From positions 21,100 to 85,099 of the forward strand of contig CALEVZ010000046.1 of assembly GCA_937924755.1 (NCBI GenBank): a stretch of 64,000 nt of DNA, read 5' to 3'. The translations under genes were made by a program, and so were the position numbers. Position 1 is the stretch's first letter, and each line of letters opens with the position of its first letter. Source of the stretch: an uncultured bacterium (lineage in GTDB: Bacteria > Acidobacteriota > Thermoanaerobaculia > Thermoanaerobaculales > Thermoanaerobaculaceae). Positions 50,925 to 60,544 of the stretch are shown here, in pieces. Below the pieces are notes generated by a model. That model saw nothing but the letters and a program-made list of their open reading frames with translations, was not told the origin of the DNA and did no database searches.

Positions 50925-51944
50925 ATGCAGACCTTTCGCATGAACGCCAGCTTCCTCCCGGCCTTTATGGAGGCCCTGAAAAGGTGGGGCACGTTGGTGG
51001 CCCCGGTGGAGCGCGGCGCCGGTACCTACGTCTTGCAGGCCATTGACGATGTCTCCCTGGCTCGCCCCGACGCCCTGCGCACCATCCTCCCTTTCAAGAA
51101 GCTGCTGCTGAAGCCTCGCTTTGCCATGCTGGAGCGGCGGGACGGCGGGCGAACAGAGGAGGTGTTCGACAACGACATGGGCCCAATCGTCTACTTCGGC
51201 GCCCACGCCTGCGACATCCACGCCCTGGAGATCCTCGACCTCATCTACATGACCGACTACGTGGACCCCTACTACAGGCGCAACCGCGAACGCCTCACCG
51301 TGGTGGGGTACGGTTGCATGCCCGACGAGTACTGCTTCTGCGAGTCGCTGGGGACCGAGACGGTGGAGCGGGGGTTCGACGTGTTTCTCACCCCGCTGGG
51401 GGACCGTTTCCTGGTGACGGTGTGCTCCGCCCGCGGCGACGACATCGTCCGGGCCAACCCGGAGTTGTTCGAGCCGGCCTCGCGCGCCGACACCAGGGAC
51501 TATCTGAAGCGCCTGCAGGAGCGGGAGCAGAGCTTCTCACTGGCAATGGATGTTACGGACTTGCCCTACGTGTTGGAGCTCAAGCGCGAGGACCCGGTGT
51601 GGGACGAGGTGGGCAAGAAGTGCCTGTGCTGCGGCTCCTGCTCCATGGTGTGCCCCACTTGCGCCTGCTTCAACGTGGTGGATGAGCGCCCCGAGCTGGG
51701 GCGGGCGGTGCGGGCGCGCACCTGGGACGCCTGCCTGTACCGGGATTACGCGACGGTGGCGGGCGGCCACAATTTTCGCGCCGATCGCGCCGACCGCGTG
51801 CGCAACCGCTACTACCACAAGCAAGAGGCCTTCGTGCGGGAATTCGGCAAGCCCTCCTGCGTGGGGTGCGGCCGCTGCATCGAAAACTGCCCCACCGGCA
51901 TCAACGTGGTGGAGGTGTTCAAGTACGTGCGAGGTGAGCTATGA
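50925..51944 (+). CDS. hydB: Group 3b [NiFe] hydrogenase (sulfhydrogenase) beta subunit
   Basis: 339 residues, like the beta subunit of the Pyrococcus sulfhydrogenase and AsrA of anaerobic sulfite reductase. Two [4Fe-4S] motifs: CLCCGSCSMVCPTCACF near 225-240 and CVGCGRCIENCPTGINVV near the C-terminus; ACDIHAL and GYGCMPDEYCFC are further conserved blocks. Carries electrons between the gamma flavoprotein and the small subunit. ATG 50925 has GAGG five bases upstream; GTG 50919 is an alternative. First gene of hydBGDA. Confidence 0.9.
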   Translation: MQTFRMNASFLPAFMEALKRWGTLVAPVERGAGTYVLQAIDDVSLARPDALRTILPFKKLLLKPRFAMLERRDGGRTEEVFDNDMGPIVYFGAHACDIHALEILDLIYMTDYVDPYYRRNRERLTVVGYGCMPDEYCFCESLGTETVERGFDVFLTPLGDRFLVTVCSARGDDIVRANPELFEPASRADTRDYLKRLQEREQSFSLAMDVTDLPYVLELKREDPVWDEVGKKCLCCGSCSMVCPTCACFNVVDERPELGRAVRARTWDACLYRDYATVAGGHNFRADRADRVRNRYYHKQEAFVREFGKPSCVGCGRCIENCPTGINVVEVFKYVRGEL

Positions 51945-52840
51945 GCGTCGTCATCCCGAAGCCGTTCGTGCCGCGGGGGGGGCCACGGGAGCTGGCCACC
52001 GGGCCGAATCCCTACCTGCCGGCACCCGCCCGCATCATGCGCGCCGCCGACCTGGTGCCCGACGTGCGGCTTTTCGAGCTGCGCTTTACCGACTCCACCC
52101 TGGCGGACTCCTTCACGTTTAGGCCAGGACAGTTCGTGGAGCTGTCGGTGGAGGGGGTGGGCGAGGGCCCCTTCTCCCTGCCCTCCTCACCGACTCGCCG
52201 AGGAGTGTTCCAGCTGGGGATCCGCCGCGCCGGCAAGCTCACCGATTTCCTTTTCAATTACCTCTCCGAGGGGGACGAGGTGGGGATTCGGGGGCCCCTC
52301 GGGAATGGGTTTCCCGTGGAGCGGCTGGAGGGCAGTGATCTCATGCTGGTGGCGGGCGGCCTGGGCATGGTGCCCCTGCGCGGCCTGCTGCAATACGTGG
52401 TGGACCTGCGGGAGCGCTTCGGGCGGGTGATGCTCCTCTACGGCAGCCGCAACCCCGATGCGGTGCTGTTCCGCGAGGAACTGGAGTCGCTGGCCCGGCG
52501 GGGCGATGTGGAGCTGCATCTGTCGGTGGACGCCACCCAGGGCAAGCCCTGGAGCGGGAGGGTGGGGGTGGTGACCGAGCTGCTCGATGAGGTGGTCTGC
52601 GATGTGCCCTCCACCTACGCCGTGGCCTGCGGTCCGCCGGTGTTTTACAAGTTCATGCTGGAGAAATTGGTCGCCATGGGGTTCGGGCGCGACCGCATCT
52701 TCCTGTCGCTGGAACGGCGCATGGAGTGCGGCATCGGCAAGTGCGGCCACTGTGCGGTGGGGTACACCTTCACCTGTCTGCACGGGCCCGTGTTTTCCTA
52801 CTGGGACGCCATGAACTTGCCCGAGCTCATCTACACCTAG
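51941..52840 (+). CDS. hydG: Group 3b [NiFe] hydrogenase gamma subunit, FAD/NAD(P)-binding
   Basis: 299 residues, ferredoxin-NADP reductase fold. FAD-binding FRPGQFVELSVEG and SLPSSPTRRGVF, NAD(P) region LVAGGLGMVPLRGLL, and a C-terminal [2Fe-2S] site (MECGIGKCGHCAVGYTFTC). Oxidises or reduces NAD(P)H. ATGA overlap with hydB. Confidence 0.92.
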   Translation: MSVVIPKPFVPRGGPRELATGPNPYLPAPARIMRAADLVPDVRLFELRFTDSTLADSFTFRPGQFVELSVEGVGEGPFSLPSSPTRRGVFQLGIRRAGKLTDFLFNYLSEGDEVGIRGPLGNGFPVERLEGSDLMLVAGGLGMVPLRGLLQYVVDLRERFGRVMLLYGSRNPDAVLFREELESLARRGDVELHLSVDATQGKPWSGRVGVVTELLDEVVCDVPSTYAVACGPPVFYKFMLEKLVAMGFGRDRIFLSLERRMECGIGKCGHCAVGYTFTCLHGPVFSYWDAMNLPELIYT

Positions 52841-52849
52841 GAGGGGGCG

Positions 52850-53644
52850 ATGGCAAAGAGCAAGCCCAAGGTGGGAATCTTCGGCCTCACCGGCTGTGCC
52901 GGGGATCAGCTGCAGATCTTGAACTGCGAGGACCAACTCATTCCTTTGGCCCGACAGATGGACATCGTTGATTGGGTAATGGCCTCCTCCCGCAATGACC
53001 ACACCTGTCGGCTGGACATCGCCTTCGTAGAGGGGGTGGTGGCCACCGAGAGGGACCTGGAATCCCTCAAGGAGATCCGGGCGCGGACCAAGACCCTGGT
53101 GGCGCTCGGCACCTGCGCCGTGTGGGGGGGGTTGCCGGCGATGCACAACGAGATCCCCCGGGAGGTGCTGCAGCGGGAGGTGTATCACAGCAGCCCCCTG
53201 CACTTTCTGGACACGGTGGAGGCACTGCCGCCGACCCACTTCGTGCCCTTCGAGATCACTCTCCCCGGCTGCCCCATCGAACGCCACGAGTTCCTGCGCG
53301 TGGCTCACGCCTTGCTCGCCGGCGCCATGCCAGAGTTTCACATGTTGCCGGTGTGCTGGGAGTGCAAGGCGAAGGAGAATCTGTGCCGGGTGGTGTACTT
53401 CCAGGAGGTCTGCGCCGGCGCCATGACTCGCGGCGGCTGCGGGGCCCGCTGTCCCTCCCACGCGGTGGCCTGCGCCGGGTGCCGGGGTCCCTTGGAGGAG
53501 CCCAACTACGACGCCAACATCACCATGTTCGCCGACCGCGGCATTTCCTGGGTGGAGATCGCTCGCAAGATGAGCCAGTTCTCGGCGCCGGTATGGATCA
53601 AGCAGGGGCTGGAAAAGGAGGTGCGCCATGAGCGCCGCCGGTAG
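52850..53644 (+). CDS. hydD: Group 3b [NiFe] hydrogenase delta (small) subunit
   Basis: 264 residues. Proximal cluster ligands in GLTGCAGDQL, GTCAVWGGLPA and LPGCPIERHEFLR. The C-terminal third has a further cysteine-rich region (CWECKAKENLC, CGARCPSHAVACAGCRG), as in cytoplasmic multimeric hydrogenases. No Tat signal. GGAGGGGG precedes the ATG. Overlaps hydA by 17 nt. Confidence 0.92.
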   Translation: MAKSKPKVGIFGLTGCAGDQLQILNCEDQLIPLARQMDIVDWVMASSRNDHTCRLDIAFVEGVVATERDLESLKEIRARTKTLVALGTCAVWGGLPAMHNEIPREVLQREVYHSSPLHFLDTVEALPPTHFVPFEITLPGCPIERHEFLRVAHALLAGAMPEFHMLPVCWECKAKENLCRVVYFQEVCAGAMTRGGCGARCPSHAVACAGCRGPLEEPNYDANITMFADRGISWVEIARKMSQFSAPVWIKQGLEKEVRHERRR

Positions 53645-54932
53645 GTCCATTGTCATCCCCCACCTGGGGAGGGTGGAGGGGCATGGGGGGATCTTCGTCA
53701 AGGTGGTGGGGGGCCGGGTGCACGAGGTCAACATGGACATCTTCGAGGGCTCCCGTTACTACGAGGCGCTGTTGAAGGGCAAGCATTTTCTCGACGTACA
53801 GGGGGTGATCACGAGGGTGTGTGCCATCTGTTCGGCGGGGCACACCGTGGCCGCCCTGGCGGCTTTGGAGAACGCCCTGGGCATCGGCTCGTCACCCCGG
53901 GTGTTCAAGATGCGCGGCCTGCTGACGCTCGGGGCCACCATCGAGTCCCACGCCCTGCATGTTTTCGCCCTCGCGTTGCCGGATTTTCTGGGTTTCGACT
54001 CGGTCATCGCCATGGCGGAGAAGTACCCGCGCGAGGTGACCTTCGCCCTGAAGCTCAAGCAGCTGGGCAACCGCATCCAGGAGTTGATCGGCGGGCGGGC
54101 GGTGCACCCGGTGAACACCCTGGTTGGTGGCTTTGGGAAGTTGCCCCGACATCGCGATTTGGAGGAGATCCGCGCTGCCCTGGCGGCGGCCCAGGGGCCG
54201 CTGGCCGGCTTCGTGGAGCTGGCCGCGTCCATCGAGGTGCCGGACTTCGCCGCTCGTCCCACGGTGTTCGTGGCGCTGCGGCCGCACGAGGAGGGATACC
54301 GCTTCCGGGGTTCGACGTTGTGCACCTCCCGCGGCGAGGAGTTTCCGGTGGCGGAGTACCGCGACGTGGTGCGGGAGTTCACGGTGGAGCACTCGCACGC
54401 CAAGCACGCCGCGTTGGCTTCGGGAGAGACCTACATGGTGGGCTCCCTGGCGCGACTGGCGCTGTGGGGAGACCGACTGGTGGGGCAGGCACGGGAGGCC
54501 TTCCAGCGGTTGTTCCCGCGGGGGGTGGAGGAGAACGTCCTCACCAACACCTGGGCGCAGCTGGTCGAGCTTGTCCACTGCTTGGAGCGGGGTCAGCAGG
54601 TGTGCGAGGAGTTGCTCGGCCTGCCCGAAGAGGAACGGGAGATGCAGGATTATCGCGTGCGGGCGGGCCGTGGCGTGGGGGCCATCGAGGTGCCCCGGGG
54701 CACGCTGATTCATGAGTACTCCTTCGATGATGACGGTATCATCGAGTCGGCCAACGTCATCACGCCCACCGCCCAAAACCTAGCCAATACCGAGCGCGAC
54801 CTGCGAGCCGCCGTGGAGCGGCTGCTGGCCTCCGACGTGGGGTCCGAGTCGATCCTCAAGTTGAAGCTGGAGATGGTGGCCCGGGCGTACGATCCCTGCA
54901 TCTCCTGCTCGGTGCACGTCACCTGCCTGTAG
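53628..54932 (+). CDS. hydA: Group 3b [NiFe] hydrogenase alpha (large) subunit
   Basis: 434 residues with both metal-site motifs: RVCAICSAGH near residue 64 and DPCISCSVH at the C-terminus. Only four residues (VTCL) follow the last His, so the cleaved extension would be very short. Catalyses reversible H2 oxidation with NADP(H); some relatives also reduce sulfur. AAGGAGG precedes the ATG inside the end of hydD. Confidence 0.95.
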   Translation: MSAAGRSIVIPHLGRVEGHGGIFVKVVGGRVHEVNMDIFEGSRYYEALLKGKHFLDVQGVITRVCAICSAGHTVAALAALENALGIGSSPRVFKMRGLLTLGATIESHALHVFALALPDFLGFDSVIAMAEKYPREVTFALKLKQLGNRIQELIGGRAVHPVNTLVGGFGKLPRHRDLEEIRAALAAAQGPLAGFVELAASIEVPDFAARPTVFVALRPHEEGYRFRGSTLCTSRGEEFPVAEYRDVVREFTVEHSHAKHAALASGETYMVGSLARLALWGDRLVGQAREAFQRLFPRGVEENVLTNTWAQLVELVHCLERGQQVCEELLGLPEEEREMQDYRVRAGRGVGAIEVPRGTLIHEYSFDDDGIIESANVITPTAQNLANTERDLRAAVERLLASDVGSESILKLKLEMVARAYDPCISCSVHVTCL

Positions 54933-54953
54933 GGGTGGATCCTGCCCGGGAGG

Positions 54954-55403
54954 GTGCTGATCGTCGGGCTGGGCAACCCCCTCATGGGGGACGACGGGGT
55001 GGGCCACGCGGTGGTGGAGCGGCTTTGCCGCCTTCTGCCCCAGCACCACGGGGTGCGCGCCGAGTACGGTGACACCGATGCCCTTCGCCTTCCTGCCCTG
55101 TGGCACGGCGAGGAGGAGGTGTGGCTGGTGGATGCGGTGTGCTCCGGAGCTTTGCCCGGTACCATCCACCGTCTGGACCACGAGGCGCTGCTGGCGGCGC
55201 CACAACGACACCATCACGCCCACCGGCTGAGCCTGCCGGAAAGCCTGCGCTGGATCGCCCTGGGCGTGACAGAGATGGCGTCGGTACGTTATCGCTTCTG
55301 GGGCATCGAAGTGCACGAGGTGGCCCCGGGCGAGGGACTTTCGCCGCCAGTGGCGGCGGCCGCCGAGTACGTCGCCAGCGAAATCGCCGATCGCCTCGCC
55401 TAG
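54954..55403 (+). CDS. Hydrogenase maturation endopeptidase (HyaD/HycI family)
   Basis: 149 residues. LIVGLGNPLMGDDGVGHAVV is the family signature; the Asp in GDDG and a later His bind nickel in the precursor. The middle region (DAVCSGALPGTIHRL) is typical. It lies 21 nt after hydA and most likely processes HydA, though the hydA extension is only four residues. Starts with GTG at 54954. Confidence 0.87.
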   Translation: MLIVGLGNPLMGDDGVGHAVVERLCRLLPQHHGVRAEYGDTDALRLPALWHGEEEVWLVDAVCSGALPGTIHRLDHEALLAAPQRHHHAHRLSLPESLRWIALGVTEMASVRYRFWGIEVHEVAPGEGLSPPVAAAAEYVASEIADRLA

Positions 55404-55567
55404 CCATCCCTGTGGGGCTGCGCCATGCCGCCGCCAGGGGGCGGCGGAGTAAGGAGTCCATGGCCTGGGAGCTCGAACCCTTTCGTTCCCCGGCGGGCAG
55501 AGGGATAGGCGTTTCTGAGACGGAGATGAAGTTACAGTATCTTTGGTATCATGATCAGTTAGCGCTA

Positions 55568-55596
55568 TTGACAACCGATGGCTTTGGAGTTATTTT
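55568..55596 (+). promoter_or_regulatory. Sigma70-type promoter of the hyb operon
   Basis: TTGACA (55568-55573), 17-bp spacer, TATTTT (55591-55596), inside an AT-rich island that stands out from its surroundings. The leader to hybO would be about 60 nt. Confidence 0.72.
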
Positions 55597-55660
55597 TTTA
55601 CTCAGGGACCCGCGGACTGCGGTACAGCCGTGGCGGCACAACGGAGGGAAGGAGGGAGCA

Positions 55661-56782
55661 ATGCAGCGCTCGCAACCAGGGGCGGTGTCGTCTACCCCGG
55701 ATTATTCGCCGGGAGTGGATCGGCGTGATTTCATCAAGATCTGCTGTATGGCCGCGGCGGCCGTGGGCCTGCCGCCGGCGGCCGGCCTCAAGATGGCCGA
55801 AGCCGTCGCCAAGGGCTTGAAGCCCTCGGTGATCTGGCTGCACTTCCAGGAGTGCACCGGGTGCACCGAGACGCTGCTGCGCACCTCGCACCCGGGGGTG
55901 GCCGAGCTGATCCTCGACCTGATCTCGTTGGACTACTCGGAGACGCTGCTGGCGGCGGCGGGCAAGCAGGCCGAGGAGGCACTCCACGCTGCCATGCACG
56001 CCCATGAGGGCAAGTTCGTGTGCGTCGTCGAGGGCGCCATCCCCTTGAAGGATGGCGGCATTTACTGCCAGATCGGCGGGCGCACCGCCAAGGCGATAAT
56101 GGAGGAGGTGGGGGGCAAAGCGGGAGCGATTATCGCCATCGGGTCCTGCGCCTCCTGGGGGGGCATCCCTTCCGCCGACCCCAACCCCACCGGGGCGGTG
56201 GGCGCGCCGGCGGTGCTGCCCGGCAAGACCGTGGTGACCATCCCCGGCTGCCCGGCCAACCCCTACAACTTGCTGGGCACGGTTTTGCAGTACGCCACCT
56301 TTGGCACGCTGCCGGCGCTGGATTCCAAGGGCCGGCCGCTCACCTCCTACGCCCGGGTCATCCACGAGGACTGCCCCCGCCGTCCGCACTTCGACGCCGG
56401 GCGGTTCGTCAGGCAGTTCGGTGACGAGGGCCATCGGCTGGGGTGGTGCTTGTACCAGATGGGGTGCAAGGGACCCGCCACCCACGCCAACTGCTCCTTG
56501 CAGCACTTCGGCGAGGTTCCCGGGGCGTGGCCCATCGGCATCGGCCATCCCTGTTTCGGGTGCACCGAGCAGACGCTGGCGTTCCGCGCGCCGCTGCACG
56601 CCACGGTGGGGATCGACCGACCCACTCCGCCCGACACCTACCCACCCATCCACCCCGAGCGGGGCGGGGTGAGCGCGGTGGCCACCGGCGTCGCCGGGCT
56701 GGTGGGCGGGGCGCTGATAGGCGCCGGCCTGATGGCCTCCAAGAAGCTGGGGGAGGGGCCGTCTCCCCAGAAGGAGGAGTAG
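55661..56782 (+). CDS. hybO: Membrane-bound [NiFe] hydrogenase small subunit, group 1
   Basis: 373 residues. Twin-arginine signal (DRRDFIKICCMAAAAVGLP) exports the folded dimer. Proximal cluster ligands in ECTGCTETLL, GSCASWGG and PGCPANPYN; medial and distal clusters in HEDCPRRPHFDAGRF, CLYQMGCKGPATHANC and HPCFGCTEQ. The two extra proximal cysteines of oxygen-tolerant enzymes are absent (ECTGC and SWGG). A C-terminal TM helix (VAGLVGGALIGAGLMAS) anchors it. The ATG at 55661 follows GGAGGGAG. Confidence 0.93.
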   Translation: MQRSQPGAVSSTPDYSPGVDRRDFIKICCMAAAAVGLPPAAGLKMAEAVAKGLKPSVIWLHFQECTGCTETLLRTSHPGVAELILDLISLDYSETLLAAAGKQAEEALHAAMHAHEGKFVCVVEGAIPLKDGGIYCQIGGRTAKAIMEEVGGKAGAIIAIGSCASWGGIPSADPNPTGAVGAPAVLPGKTVVTIPGCPANPYNLLGTVLQYATFGTLPALDSKGRPLTSYARVIHEDCPRRPHFDAGRFVRQFGDEGHRLGWCLYQMGCKGPATHANCSLQHFGEVPGAWPIGIGHPCFGCTEQTLAFRAPLHATVGIDRPTPPDTYPPIHPERGGVSAVATGVAGLVGGALIGAGLMASKKLGEGPSPQKEE

Positions 56783-56784
56783 TC

Positions 56785-57654
56785 ATGGCCGTGGACAGAC
56801 GCGCGTTGCTCAAGGGCCTTTCGGCCGCAGCCGCGGCAGCGGCGGTCACGCCCCCTGCGTCGGCCGCCGCGCAGCGCAAGCCGGCGCCGCCCGACGCCGT
56901 GGGGATGCTGTACGACGCCACCTTGTGCATCGGTTGTAAGACCTGCGTGGTGGCGTGCCGGAAGGCCAACAACCTGGAGTACGAAGCCCACTCGACCCTA
57001 TGGGACGACCCCGTGGATCTGTCGGGCCGCACCAAGAACATCATCAAGTTGTACCGGGAGGGAAGTCGGGTTTCTTACATGAAGCAGCAATGCATGCACT
57101 GCCTGGACCCGGGGTGCGTCGGGGCGTGCATGATGGGGTCCTTCCAGAAGCGCGAGCACGGCATCGTCACGTGGAAGGGCGACCGCTGCATCGGCTGCCG
57201 CTACTGCGCCGTAGCGTGCCCCTACAATATCCCCAAGTTCGAGTGGGACAAGGCTTTCCCCCTGGTAGTTAAGTGCGAGCTGTGCTCCCACCGTCTCGCT
57301 GAGGGAAAAATACCGGCCTGCTGCGAGGTCTGCCCGCGCCACGCGGTGATCTACGGAAGCTATCCGGAACTGCTGGCAGAGGCGAAACGGCGCCTGGCCG
57401 AACAGCCTGATCACTACTACCCGAAGGTGTTTGGCGAACACGACGGCGGCGGCACCCAGGTGTTGTACCTGACCGCCCGCGATGTGCCTTTTGAAAAGCT
57501 GGGGCTGCCCACGCTGGACGAGGAGCCGGTGCCGCATCTGGTGCGCACCGTGCAGCACGGCATCTACAAGGGGTTCATTGCGCCGGTGGTGCTGTACGTG
57601 GCGCTGGGGGCGGTGATGCTGCGCAACCGCAAGAAGGGGGGCGGCCATGAGTGA
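56785..57654 (+). CDS. hybA: Hydrogenase iron-sulfur subunit, HybA-like
   Basis: 289 residues. Tat signal (DRRALLKGLSAAAAAAA), then four [4Fe-4S] motifs: CIGCKTCVVACRKAN, CMHCLDPGCVGACMMG, CIGCRYCAVACPYN and CELCSHRLAEGKIPACCEVC. One TM helix near the C-terminus (APVVLYVALGAVML). Passes electrons from the small subunit to the integral membrane subunit HybB. Starts 2 nt after hybO. Confidence 0.92.
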   Translation: MAVDRRALLKGLSAAAAAAAVTPPASAAAQRKPAPPDAVGMLYDATLCIGCKTCVVACRKANNLEYEAHSTLWDDPVDLSGRTKNIIKLYREGSRVSYMKQQCMHCLDPGCVGACMMGSFQKREHGIVTWKGDRCIGCRYCAVACPYNIPKFEWDKAFPLVVKCELCSHRLAEGKIPACCEVCPRHAVIYGSYPELLAEAKRRLAEQPDHYYPKVFGEHDGGGTQVLYLTARDVPFEKLGLPTLDEEPVPHLVRTVQHGIYKGFIAPVVLYVALGAVMLRNRKKGGGHE

Positions 57655-58831
57655 TCGCGCCGTTCCGGTCGGCGGACCCATCGTCACCCCAGCCTTCCGC
57701 TGGCTCATGCTGGTGTTCGGGGTGGGGGTGGTGATGGCGGGCTGGCGGTTCATCGCCGGACTGGGCCCGGTGACGGCCCTCTCCGACGGCTACCCCTGGG
57801 GGATCTGGATCGCCTTCGACGTGGTGGTGGGCACGGCTCTGGGGTGCGGCGGCTACTCCATGGCCATCCTGGTGTACATCTTCAACAAGGGCAAGTACCA
57901 CCCGCTGGTGCGCCCGGCGGTGCTGACCTCGGCGCTGGGGTACTCCCTGGCAGCGGTGGCCATCGTCATCGATGTGGGGCGCTACTGGAACATCTGGAAA
58001 CTGCCGTTTGCCTGGCGCTGGTGGAACCTCTCCTCGGCTTTGCTCGAGGTGGCCCTGTGCGTGATGGCCTACGTGATCGTGCTGTGGCTCGAAATGTCGC
58101 CGGTGTTTCTCGAAAAGTGGAAGGACGGTCCGCCGGGGTTGTTGCGGAACCTGGCGAGGTCAGTGAGCCCCATCCTGGATCGGGCGCTGCTGTGGATCAT
58201 CGCTCTGGGCCTGTTGCTCCCGACGATGCACCAGTCCTCCCTGGGCAGCGTCATGTTGCTGGCTCACAACAAGCTGCATCCTCTCTGGCACACCCCGCTG
58301 TTGCCGCTGCTGTTCCTGGTTTCCTGCATCGCCATGGGGTACGGAGTGGTGGTGCTGGAGTCGACCCTGTCCTCTCGGGCCTTCAAGCGCAAGGACGAAA
58401 CCCCGATGCTGGCGTCGTTGGGAGGGGTCACCTCAGGGTTGCTCTTCGCCTACGTGATCATTAGGCTCGTCGATCTGGCCGGGCGCGGCCGGCTCGGGCT
58501 GGTGTTCACCTCCGGCTGGCTGAGTTTCTGGTTCCTCGTAGAGCTGGCACTGTTTCTGACTCCGGCCGTCATGCTGTTGAACGCCCGTACCCGGAGTCGG
58601 ACGGGGAGCCTGTTCCGGATCGGCATGCTGGTGGTGCTGGCCGGCTCACTGTACCGGTTCGTTACCTACCTCATCGCCTTCAACCCGGGGCCGGGGTGGT
58701 CCTACTTCCCGGCCGTCCCGGAGATGCTGGTGACGTTCGGCATCGTCGCGTTCGAGATCATGGTGTACATCATCCTGGTCAAGCGGTTCCCGATCCTGGC
58801 CGGTGCCCGGCAGGGCGCCGGGGCACACTGA
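57647..58831 (+). CDS. hybB: Hydrogenase integral membrane subunit, HybB/NrfD family
   Basis: 394 residues with about ten TM helices and no haem ligands obvious. Family features: GWRFIAGLGPVTALSDGYPW, SVMLLAHNKLHPLWHTPLLP and AFNPGPGWSYFPAVPEML. Connects the periplasmic hydrogenase to the quinone pool; in E. coli Hyb the reaction can be driven either way by the membrane potential. ATGA-type overlap with hybA (8 nt). Confidence 0.92.
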   Translation: MSDRAVPVGGPIVTPAFRWLMLVFGVGVVMAGWRFIAGLGPVTALSDGYPWGIWIAFDVVVGTALGCGGYSMAILVYIFNKGKYHPLVRPAVLTSALGYSLAAVAIVIDVGRYWNIWKLPFAWRWWNLSSALLEVALCVMAYVIVLWLEMSPVFLEKWKDGPPGLLRNLARSVSPILDRALLWIIALGLLLPTMHQSSLGSVMLLAHNKLHPLWHTPLLPLLFLVSCIAMGYGVVVLESTLSSRAFKRKDETPMLASLGGVTSGLLFAYVIIRLVDLAGRGRLGLVFTSGWLSFWFLVELALFLTPAVMLLNARTRSRTGSLFRIGMLVVLAGSLYRFVTYLIAFNPGPGWSYFPAVPEMLVTFGIVAFEIMVYIILVKRFPILAGARQGAGAH

Positions 58832-58843
58832 GGAGCATACACG

Positions 58844-60544
58844 ATGAGCAAGCGCATCGTCATCGACCCCATCACTCGGATCGAAGGGCATCTGCGCATT
58901 GACGTGGAGGTGGAGGGCGGAGCCGTGCGCGACGCCTGGTCGTCGGGGCAAATGTGGCGCGGCATCGAGACCATCTTGAAAGGTCGCGATCCCCGCGACG
59001 CCTGGTTGTTCACCCAGCGCATCTGCGGCGTCTGCACCACGGTGCACGCCATCACCTCGGTGCGCGCCGTGGAAAACGCCCTGGGTATCGAGATTCCCCT
59101 CAACGCCCAGCTGATCCGCAACATCATCATCGCCGCCCACTGCCTGCACGACCACATCGTGCACTTCTACCAGCTCTCCGCCCTCGACTGGGTGGATGTG
59201 GTCTCGGCCTTGAAGGCCGATCCGGACAAGACGGCGGCGCTGGCCGAAAGCCTGTCGGCGTGGCCGCGCAACTCAAAGCACGAGATGCGGGCGGTCAAGG
59301 CGAAGCTCGCCGAGTTCGTCGAGCGCGGTCAGCTGGGGATCTTTGCCAACGGCTACTGGGGTCACCCGGCCATGAAGCTGCCGCCGGAGGTCAACCTGCT
59401 GGCGGTGGCCCACTACCTCCAGGCCTTGGAGTACCAGAAAATCGCCAATCAGGTGGTAACCCTGCTGGGGTCCAAAACGCCCAACATCCAGAACCTCGCC
59501 GTGGGTGGGGTGGCCAACGCCATCAACCTCGACAACCCGGCCACCCTCAACATGGACAAGCTATACAAGATCAAGGGTTTGCTCGAGCAGGCGGCGGCCT
59601 TTGTGCAACAGGTCTACTTGATCGATCTGGCCGCGGTGGCCGCCATGTACGCCGACTGGCTGCCCTATGGAAAAGGGGTGACCAACTATTTGGCCGTTCC
59701 CGATTTGCCGCTGGATCGGGCCGGCAAGGTGTTCGACCTGCCGGGGGGGACCATCTTCAACGGCGACCTGGGTGCGGTGAAGGAGATCAAGAGTTTCGAC
59801 GACCCCTACTTCCGTGACAACGTCAGCGAGTCCATAGCCCGCGCCTGGTACGACGGGGACTGGGACCGCCATCCCTGGGAGGAGGACACCATCCCCAGGT
59901 ACACCGACTTCGACCCCAACGGCAAGTACTCCTGGGTGAAGGCCCCCCGCTTCCAGGGCAAGCCCATGCAGGTAGGGCCGTTGGCGCAGGTTCTGGTGGG
60001 CTACGCTCTGGGGCATGAGCCCATCAAGCGCTGGGCCGATGTGGTGCTGGAGACCGCCGGCTCGCTGGCCAAGGCGAAGCTGTCTCCGGCCATCCTCCAC
60101 TCCACCCTGGGACGGCATGCGGCGCGCGGTATCCGCGCCGCCGTGATGTCCGAGCTGGCGCTCAAACACTGGCAGCTGCTGGTGGAAAACATCGGCAAGG
60201 GTGACATCGAGATCTTCACCCCCTGGCAGTACCCCAGGGGAGAAATCCGCGGTTTCGGTTTCCACGAGGCGCCGCGCGGGACGTTGTCCCACTGGGTGGT
60301 CATTCGCGACGGCAAGATCGCCAACTACCAGGCGGTGGTCCCCTCCACCTGGAACGCCGGACCGCGCGATGGTAAGGGGCAGAAGGGACCGTACGAGGCG
60401 TCGCTCGTCGGCAACCCGGTGGCCGACGCCGAGCGCCCGCTGGAGGTGCTGCGCACGGTGCACTCCTTCGATCCCTGCCTGGCCTGTGCCATCCATACCG
60501 TCGACCCGACGGGCAGGGAGCTGTCGCGGGTGCGGACGCTGTGA
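58844..60544 (+). CDS. hybC: Membrane-bound [NiFe] hydrogenase large subunit, group 1
   Basis: 566 residues. Metal ligands: RICGVCTTVH near residue 62 and DPCLACAIH at the C-terminus, followed by 15 residues (TVDPTGRELS...) removed during maturation. PITRIEGHLRIDVEV at the N-terminus and GQMWRGIETILKGRDPRDAW are typical. Has no signal of its own and would be carried out by the Tat signal of HybO. Confidence 0.95.
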   Translation: MSKRIVIDPITRIEGHLRIDVEVEGGAVRDAWSSGQMWRGIETILKGRDPRDAWLFTQRICGVCTTVHAITSVRAVENALGIEIPLNAQLIRNIIIAAHCLHDHIVHFYQLSALDWVDVVSALKADPDKTAALAESLSAWPRNSKHEMRAVKAKLAEFVERGQLGIFANGYWGHPAMKLPPEVNLLAVAHYLQALEYQKIANQVVTLLGSKTPNIQNLAVGGVANAINLDNPATLNMDKLYKIKGLLEQAAAFVQQVYLIDLAAVAAMYADWLPYGKGVTNYLAVPDLPLDRAGKVFDLPGGTIFNGDLGAVKEIKSFDDPYFRDNVSESIARAWYDGDWDRHPWEEDTIPRYTDFDPNGKYSWVKAPRFQGKPMQVGPLAQVLVGYALGHEPIKRWADVVLETAGSLAKAKLSPAILHSTLGRHAARGIRAAVMSELALKHWQLLVENIGKGDIEIFTPWQYPRGEIRGFGFHEAPRGTLSHWVVIRDGKIANYQAVVPSTWNAGPRDGKGQKGPYEASLVGNPVADAERPLEVLRTVHSFDPCLACAIHTVDPTGRELSRVRTL

